From Kordia algicida OT-1 (lineage in GTDB: Bacteria; Bacteroidota; Bacteroidia; Flavobacteriales; Flavobacteriaceae): a stretch of 34,465 nt of DNA. Positions 1 through 8,100 of this stretch are shown one piece after another. The notes beneath the pieces are model-generated. The model worked only from the letters and a program-made list of their open reading frames with translations. It was not told the DNA's origin and did no database searches. The DNA lies in contig NZ_DS544873.1 of NCBI RefSeq assembly GCF_000154725.1, positions 2,520,691 to 2,555,155 on the forward strand, read 5' to 3'. How positions within the stretch are numbered: position 1 is the stretch's first letter; each line of letters opens with the position of its first letter. Both the position numbers and the translations under genes were made by a program.

Positions 1-2045
1 ACGAAGACGTGGAAGCAATGATAACGCTTCCTCCAACATGCAATGGTAAAAATAATTCTACTACTGACATATCAAATGCATACGTGGTAACTGCCAGTAA
101 GGAATCGTCGGCTGTGGCTGAAACTTCACTTTCCATAGCATACATTAAGTTGGTAACAGATCGGTGACGAATTTTAACTCCTTTTGGAGTTCCCGTTGAT
201 CCTGAGGTGTAAATCATATACGCCAAGTCTGTGCCATTGACAGAGACTCTTTCTAGTTCGTTGCTACAGTTTGAAACGGCTTCTAGTTTTTCTGAGAGTA
301 ACAACGTCTGAATCTCAGAGGAATCTTCAAAAGCAACATCAGAAATAAGTAAGTCTGCATGACTATCTTCCAAAATATAACTTATTCTTGAGTTTGGATA
401 GCTTTTGTCTATTGGAACATATACACAACCAAGTTTCAGTACGCTCAACATTGCCGTGAGCATCCATTCGCTTCTATCCAGCAGTAAACCTATACGAGCA
501 CCTTGTGTGATGCCATAATTTTCTCTTAGGTAGTTTGCTAATTGATTTACCGAAGCATCTAGATCACCATAATTTACAGCTCGATCTGCAAAATAAATCG
601 CAGTTGCTTCTGGAGTTGTGGCAACATTTTCCATGTAACTCGCTAAGAAACTTCCCGACAGCGGATAGTCTTTAGCAGTTGCGTTGAATCCGTCTAAAAT
701 TTGTGTGCGTTCTGCAGTTGACAGATAATCAAACGCTCCGATCTTTTTCTCTGGAGAAGCAGCTACAAGTTGCATTAATTCTTCCAAGTGAACTCCCATT
801 CGCTCCATGCGAGATTCCGAGAATAAAGAGGTATTGTATTCGATTGTTAAATGTAATTCGTCGCCACGCTTGCTGAAATAGAACGTGATGTCAAATTTGC
901 TTGTTTCTTCATCTACATATTCGCCTGTAACTATTAGATTTGAGAAAGAAGATTGGTGATCTTCGCGATCCATATCTTCTAGTACAATCATCACATCAAA
1001 TAATGGTGAACGTGTTAAATTTCGTGGAATGTCTAGTTCTTCTATTAGTAAATCGAAAGGATATTGTTGATGTTCGTACGCTTCTAAACAGGTTTGTTTT
1101 ACTTGTGCCAACAGGTTTTCATAACTCATATCTGAACTGAGTTGATCTCGAAGCGCAAGTGTATTTAGATAAAAACCAACTTGATTTTCTAAATCTGGAT
1201 GCAAACGCCCTGAAATTGGCGTTCCAATTACAATATCTTTTGTTCCCGTATAACGGTATAACAACATTTTGATTAACGATACGGCACCCATAAATAGTGA
1301 CGAATCATGCTGCCCAATTAGTGTCTGAAATTTTTCACTTATTTCTTTACCAAAAGAATATTTTGTACGTTTTCCGCTAAATGTTTGTTGTGTTGTTCTT
1401 GGGAAACATGTTGGCAAGTCTAATGGCGTTATTTCTCCTGATAGTTTTTCTGTCCAATAGGATTTTTCGACTGAATTTTTAGATATTTCTAGAGCCTGTT
1501 GCCAAACAGCATAATCTTTGTATTGAATTCGCAATGGAGCTAAAGCAACTTCATTTCCATTAACTTTTGCATTGTAAATTTGTTGTAGTTCTGCAATGAT
1601 AATTTGAACAGAAGTTTCATCAGCAATGATATGATGTATGTTGATAAAAAGAAAATGTCTATCATCGGTTAATCGAATCGCATATACTTTTAGCAAAGGA
1701 CCTTCTTCCAAATTAAAAGGAGTATTGTAAGTCTTGAAAATATGATCTACAACTGTTTCATCGGTATCAGCATTGTTGTCGTATTGAATATATTCTACTG
1801 CAAAATCAACTGTTTCTGGTGCTTTTACCTGTTGTTTTACTTCTTCATCTTGCCAAAGAAAAATAGTACGTAAACTTTCGTGTCTCTTTAATATTTGTGA
1901 AAAAGCGTATGACAATGCTTCCAAATCTAATGTTCCTTCTAACCAATGTCCAAAAGTGATGTTGTAAGCAATAGTGTCGTCATTTAACTGATCTAAAAAC
2001 CACAATCTGCGTTGTGAATATGATAGTGGATAGTTTTCTTGTACT
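1..2045 (-). other. NRPS-B module 3: C domain and start of A domain (cut by window edge)
   Basis: The C domain begins ENYPLSYSQRRLWFLDQL and has HHIIADETS (about 1618-1642), with Thr in place of the usual aromatic. The A domain shows YTSGSTGTPKG and FDMSVVELF before the edge, giving only the first three pocket residues, D-M-V. That is too little to predict the amino acid. It is unlike the lysine modules, so a third, different residue is added here. Confidence 0.85.
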
Positions 2046-3766
2046 GTTGACACAGGAATTGCCTCGTATTGCGATACTTCCATAGTTGCCAATACGTCTG
2101 ATTGCTCTTGCAATACAGGATACATGAAGATTTCTTTTAAACCTATAGCTACTGAGAATTCCTCTTGAATTCTACTAGCTATTTGAACTCCTTTTAACGA
2201 ATGCCCGCCTAGTTCAAAGAAATTGTCTGTGATACCAATTACATCTACTTTTAAGACCGTTTTCCAAATCTGAATTAGTTTCTGATCTCTTTTATTTCTA
2301 GCTTTTTGATATATTTTTTCTGATGCCTGAATTGGATCTGGTAGTTTGTCGAATGCTATTTTTCCATTTGCCGTCATCGGAAACGTTTCCAAATTCACCA
2401 AATACGTTGGAATCATATAATCGGGCAATTCGTTACGCAATGCAGTACGCAAAGCAACTTCCAAACAGTCTCCTGTAAAGTATCCTACCAAATGTTGGAT
2501 GCCGTGTGATTTGTAACCTAGCACATAACTATCATTAACTCCTTGTACTTGTAGCATGGCATTGGATACTTCCATCGTTTCTACACGATATCCTCGTATT
2601 TTTAATTGATGATCTTTTCTGCCTATAAAGTGTATATTTCCTTCATCGTCCCAATAACCAAGATCTCCTGTTTTGTATAATTTACCTTCACCAAATGGAT
2701 TGTCAATAAAACGCTCCTTTGTAAGTTCCAGTTGGTTGTGATAACCAACTGCGATTCCTTTCCCACCTAAGTATAATTCGCCTATTACATGTGTTGGTTG
2801 TAATGCTAAATCGTCAGTACAGATATAAATACTTCGGTTTGCTATTGGCGAACCAATACAGTTGGAAACACTGTTTTTGTTTAATTTATAGAAACTTGTA
2901 CAAACCGTTCCTTCTGTGGGTCCGTAAGTGTTGTATACGCCAACTTTTGATGAGAAGTTTGAAACATAGTCAACTTGTAATGCATCGCCACCACTGATTA
3001 AAATTCTGAGTGATGGAAGGCTTGTCGTTTCTAGCAGTTCATTAATACTTTGTATCACTAGCGGCGTACTACTGAGCAACGTTGCCTTGTGTGTTTGGAT
3101 CAGTGTGAGCAATTTTTCAACGTCTTTCCCGCCAGAAGGCGTTAAGATTAATGTTCCACCAATACTTAAAATCGGATAGATTTCTTCTACACTGGTGTCA
3201 AACGAGAAAGATGATTGTTGTATGACAATGTCTTCTTGTGTGAGCTGAAAATATGTTGTAAATGTTTCTACATAGTCTAACAATGAATCGTGACTAATAC
3301 TTACTCCTTTTGGATTTCCTGTCGTTCCTGAGGTGTACATGATGTAAGCAACATCATTCGCTTTCGGTATGACGGCTTTAAAGTCTGTAGCGTATCCAGA
3401 TAAATTATCTTCACTAAGCGTTATTGTTGAAACGCTTGTTGCGGTTTCTATTGCTTCACTTTGGATAAGGACTTCCAATCCGCTGTCTGTGATGAGATAG
3501 TTTTTTCGTGCCTCAGGATATTCACTGTCTATCGGCACATAGGTTCCACCTGTTTTTAATACACCCAACATGCTTATAATCATGTCAAATCCTCGGTTTG
3601 TCATTAAACCAACTATACTTCCCCTTTTTATATTGTATTCTTTGGTAAGTTGATTCGCCAATTGATTGGAAAGCGTTTCTAAGGCTTCATAGCTGAGTTC
3701 TTTGCCCTCATAAAGCAATGCTCTTGCCGTTGGTGTTGCTACTGCTTGTGTTTTGAATAGTGATAC
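1..3766 (-). CDS. NRPS-B continuation in the shifted frame (3' end outside window)
   Basis: After the deletion cluster the NRPS reading frame stays open from about 3766 to the left edge (codon first bases at positions 1 modulo 3, against 2 modulo 3 upstream). It encodes the module 2 A domain and carrier, then module 3: a C domain (about 2045-740, motif HHIIADETS) and the first part of an A domain. There is no start codon of its own with a credible context, so it is the continuation of the gene starting at 10277, not a separate gene. If the deletions are real, this half would probably not be translated. Confidence 0.88.
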
Positions 3767-5045
3767 ACTGAATAGCTGTATAGTTTTGTGTTTGCCTTGG
3801 CTGTATGATTGATCGTTTCTTTTCTGATGCTGATAGTAAGCTGTAGTTTCTATCGATTTTGTCGGAGTTCACTACCACTTCTAATATATTGTCTAGTGCT
3901 TTTATAAAAGTTTCTAGTTGTGACTTGTTATAAATTGCTGTGTTGTAACGAATCATCAGGGATAACTCATCCCCTTTTTCGCTGAATTCCAAAAGTAAAT
4001 CGTTGAGACTTGTTGGTGTTTCAATTGTTTCACTTTCAATACTCACATCTTCAATTAAATCATGAAAACCAAGCGCATTTTCAAAGTTTTGGAATAAAAC
4101 CAAGACATCTAGCAATGGTAGTTTTCCCATGTTGCGTTCCAAACCTAATTCTGAAATTAACCTATCAAAAGCATACGATTGATGATTGTATCCTGACAAT
4201 AGTTCCCTATGCACTGTTTCAAGCAATGCCGTAAAATTGTCTTCCTTTGAAAAGTTAATTCTGATTGGCAAGAGGTTTAAGTAGTATCCTACTTGATTTT
4301 CTAGGTCTTGGTGAATTCTGCCTGCTGTATCAGTTCCTATGATAAGATCTGTTTTACCAGTGAGTTTATGGAACAAACCACTTAATACACTCATGATTCC
4401 CGTGAAGGTTGTTACTTTATTTGCCGCACATAATGCTTTTAAATTTTTACTGATTTTAGAATCAAAAGTATGATATAAATACCCACCTGAAAAGGATAAT
4501 ACATCGCCACCATTGTTGGCAAATGGCAATTCTAAACTTGGTAATTCGCCTGAAAAACGTTGCAACCAATAGTTACGAGATGTTTCATACGATTCGCTTT
4601 CTTCATAGGTTTTATACCAAGAGATATAGTCTTTGTATTGCAATCGAAGTGGCGAAAGTGGCGACTGCTTTCCTAAACTGTAGGTTTTGTATAACGATTG
4701 TAATTCTTTGCTAATTATGTCAATAGACCAACCATCACTGATAATATGGTGAATGACAAATATGAAATAGTACCGAGATGAAGCTATTTTTATAAGCTCC
4801 ACTCGAAGCAAAGGACCTTCTGATAAGTCAAAACTACTGTTGGCAACATCATAAGCGCGTGCTTTTGCCAATGCCTCCGGAGTTTTTTGACTGCTAAAAT
4901 CTAACATGCCTACTTCAAATTCGAAAGCACTTGATGGAATGACCTGTTGATATACTTCTTCATTTACAGTATTGAAAACTGTACGCAAACTATCGTGTCG
5001 ATTGACAATCGTTTTAAATGCATTTGTGAAGGCTATTGGGTTGAA
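1985..5045 (-). repeat. Tandem module repeat, promoter-distal copy (3061 bp)
   Basis: Near-identical partner of 5109-8177, shorter by exactly the eight bases missing at 3765-3873; no other net indel was found at the anchor points checked. The 63 bp between the copies (5046-5108) are not part of the repeat. Confidence 0.93.
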
Positions 5046-5169
5046 AGCTTTTTCTCCTAATTCAATATCACACAACCAACATAAGTTGAATGATTGCTTT
5101 GCAATTCCTAACTGATCTAAAAACCACAATCTGCGTTGTGAATATGATAATGGATAGTTTTCTTGTACT
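2046..5169 (-). other. NRPS-B module 2: C-A-T, lysine-like, near-copy of module 1 and frameshifted
   Basis: From 5045 to 1985 this module is about 98% identical to module 1 by eye, with the same pocket residues and the same carrier motif, so a second lysine-like residue is predicted. The C domain has HHIISDGWS (around 4728-4751). Only its first 40 or so residues differ from the module 1 C domain. The C-A linker carries the eight one-base deletions. The A and T parts (about 3760-2090) match the sister copy with no indel. Confidence 0.82.
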
Positions 5170-8100
5170 GTTGACACAGGAATTGCCTCGTATTGCGATA
5201 CTTCCATAGTTGCCAATACGTCTGATTGCTCTTGCAATACAGGATACATGAAGATTTCTTTTAAACCTATAGCTACTGAGAATTCCTCTTGAATTCTACT
5301 GGCTATTTGAACTCCTTTTAACGAATGCCCGCCTAGTTCAAAGAAATTGTCTGTGATACCAATTACATCTACTTTTAAGACCGTTTTCCAAATCTGAATT
5401 AGTTTCTGATCTCTTTTATTTCTAGCTTTTTGATATACTTTTTCTGATGCCTGAATTGGATCTGGTAGTTTGTCGAATGCTATTTTTCCATTTGCCGTCA
5501 TCGGAAACGTTTCCAAATTCACCAAATACGTTGGAATCATATAATCAGGCAATTCGTTACGCAATGCAGTACGCAAAGCAACTTCCAAACAGTCTCCCGT
5601 AAAGTATCCTACCAAATGTTGGATGCCGTGTGATCTGTAACCTATCACATAACTATCATTAACTCCTTTTACTTGTAGCATGGCATTGGATACTTCCATC
5701 GTTTCTACACGATATCCTCGTATTTTTAATTGATGATCTTTTCTGCCTATAAAGTGTATGTTTCCTTCATCATCCCAATAACCAAGATCTCCTGTTTTGT
5801 AGAGTTTCCCTTCTCCAAATGGATTGTCAATAAAACACTCCTTGGTAAGTTCTGGTTGGTTGTGATAACCAACTGCGATTCCTTTCCCACCTAAGTATAA
5901 TTCGCCTATTACATGTGTTGGTTGTAATGCTAAATCGTCAGTACAGATATAAATACTTCGGTTTGCTATTGGCGAACCAATACAGTTGGAAACACTGTTT
6001 TTGTTTAATTTATAGAAACTTGTACAAACCGTTCCTTCTGTGGGTCCGTAAGTGTTGTATACACCAACTTTTGATGAGAAGTTTGAAACATAGTCAACTT
6101 GTAATGCATCGCCACCACTGATTAAAATTCTGAGTGATGGAAGGCTTGTCGTTTCTAGCAGTTCATTAATACTTTGTATCACTAGCGGCGTACTACTGAG
6201 CAACGTTGCCTTGTGTGTTTGGATCAGTGTGAGCAATTTTTCAACGTCTTTCCCGCCAGAAGGCGTTAAGATTAATGTTCCACCAATACTTAAGATCGGA
6301 TAGATTTCTTCTACACTGGTGTCAAACGAGAAAGATGATTGTTGTATGACAATGTCTTTTTGTGTGAGCTGAAAATATGTCGTAAATGTTTCTATATAGT
6401 CTAACAATGAATCGTAACTAATACTTACTCCTTTTGGATTTCCTGTCGTTCCTGAGGTGTACATGATGTAAGCAACATCATTCGCTTTCGGTATGACGGC
6501 TTTAAAGTCTGTAGCGTATCCAGATAAATTATCTTCACTAAGCGTTATTGTTGAAACGCTTGTTGCAGTTTCTATTGCTTCACTTTGGATAAGGACTTCC
6601 AATCCGCTGTCTGTGATGAGATAGTTTTTTCGTGCCTCAGGATATTCACTGTCTATCGGCACATAGGTTCCACCTGTTTTTAATACACCCAACATGCTTA
6701 TAATCATGTCAAATCCTCGGTTTGTCATTAAACCAACTATACTTCCCCTTTTTATATTGTATTCTTTGGTAAGTTGATTTGCCAATTGATTGGAAAGCAT
6801 TTCTAAGGCTTCATAGCTGAGTTCTTTGCCCTCATAAAGCAATGCTGTTGCCGTTGGTGTTGCTACTGCTTGTGTTTTGAATAGTGATACAACTGAATTA
6901 GCTGTATAGTTTTGTGTTTTGCCTTGGCTGTATGATTGAATCGTTTCTATTTCTAATGCTGATAGTAGGCTGTAGTTTTCTATCGATTTTGTCGGAGTTT
7001 CAACTACCGCTTCTAATATGTTGTCTAGTGCTTTTATAAAAGTTTCTAGTTGTGACTTGTTATAAATTGCTGTGTTGTAACGAATCATCAGGGATAACTC
7101 ATCCCCTTTTTCGCTGAATTCCAAAAGTAAATCGTTGAGACTTGTTGGTGTTTCAATTGTTTCACTTTCAATACTCACATCTTCAATTAAATCATGAAAA
7201 CCAAGCGCATTTTCAAAGTTTTGGAATAAAACCAAGACATCTAACAATGGTAGTTTTCCCATGTTGCGTTCCAAACCTAATTCTGAAATTAACCTATCAA
7301 AAGCATACGATTGATGATTGTATCCTGACAATAGTTCCCCATGCACTGTTTCAAGCAATGTCGTAAAATTGTCTTCCCTTGAAAAGTTAATTCTGATTGG
7401 CAAGAGGTTTAAGTAGTATCCTACTTGATTTTCTAGGTCTTGGTGAATTCTGCCTGCTGTATCAGTTCCTATGATAAGATCTGTTTTACCAGTGAGTTTA
7501 TGGAACAAACCACTTAATACACTCATGATTCCCGTGAAGGTTGTCACTTTATTTGCCGCACATAATGCTTTTAGATTTTTACTGATGTTAGAATCAAAAG
7601 TATGATATAAATACCCTCCTGAAAAGGATAATATATCGCCACCATTGTTGGCAAATGGCAATTCTAAACTTGGTAGTTCGCCTGAAAAACGTTGCAACCA
7701 ATAGTTACGAGATGCTTCATACGATTCGCTTTCTTCATGGGTTTTATACCAAGAGATATAGTCTTTGTATTGCAATCGAAGTGGCGAAAGTGGCGACTGC
7801 TTTCCTAAACTGTAGGTTTTGTATAACGATTGTAATTCTTTGCTAATTATGTCAATAGACCAACCATCACTGATAATATGGTGAATGACAAATATGAAAT
7901 AGTACCGAGATGAAGCTATTTTTATAAGCTCCACTCGAAGCAAAGGTCCTTCTGATAAGTCAAAACTGCTGTTGGCAACATCATAAGCGCGTGCTTTTGC
8001 CAATGCCTCCGGAGTTTTTTGACTGCTAAAATCTAACATGCCTACTTCAAATTCGAAAGCACTTGATGGAATGACTTGTTGATATACTTCTTCATTTACA

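Noticed and set aside
1-3766. A separate NRPS gene beginning near 3760
   Set aside because: The frame is the direct continuation of the gene from 10277 after a net -8 shift. The break falls in the middle of a module and there is no intergenic region.
2791-6121. Two near-identical plus-strand open frames (2791-2997 and 5915-6121), and similar pairs at 4010/7142 and 4523/7655
   Set aside because: They are antisense shadows of the duplicated NRPS modules; their similarity only reflects the tandem repeat.
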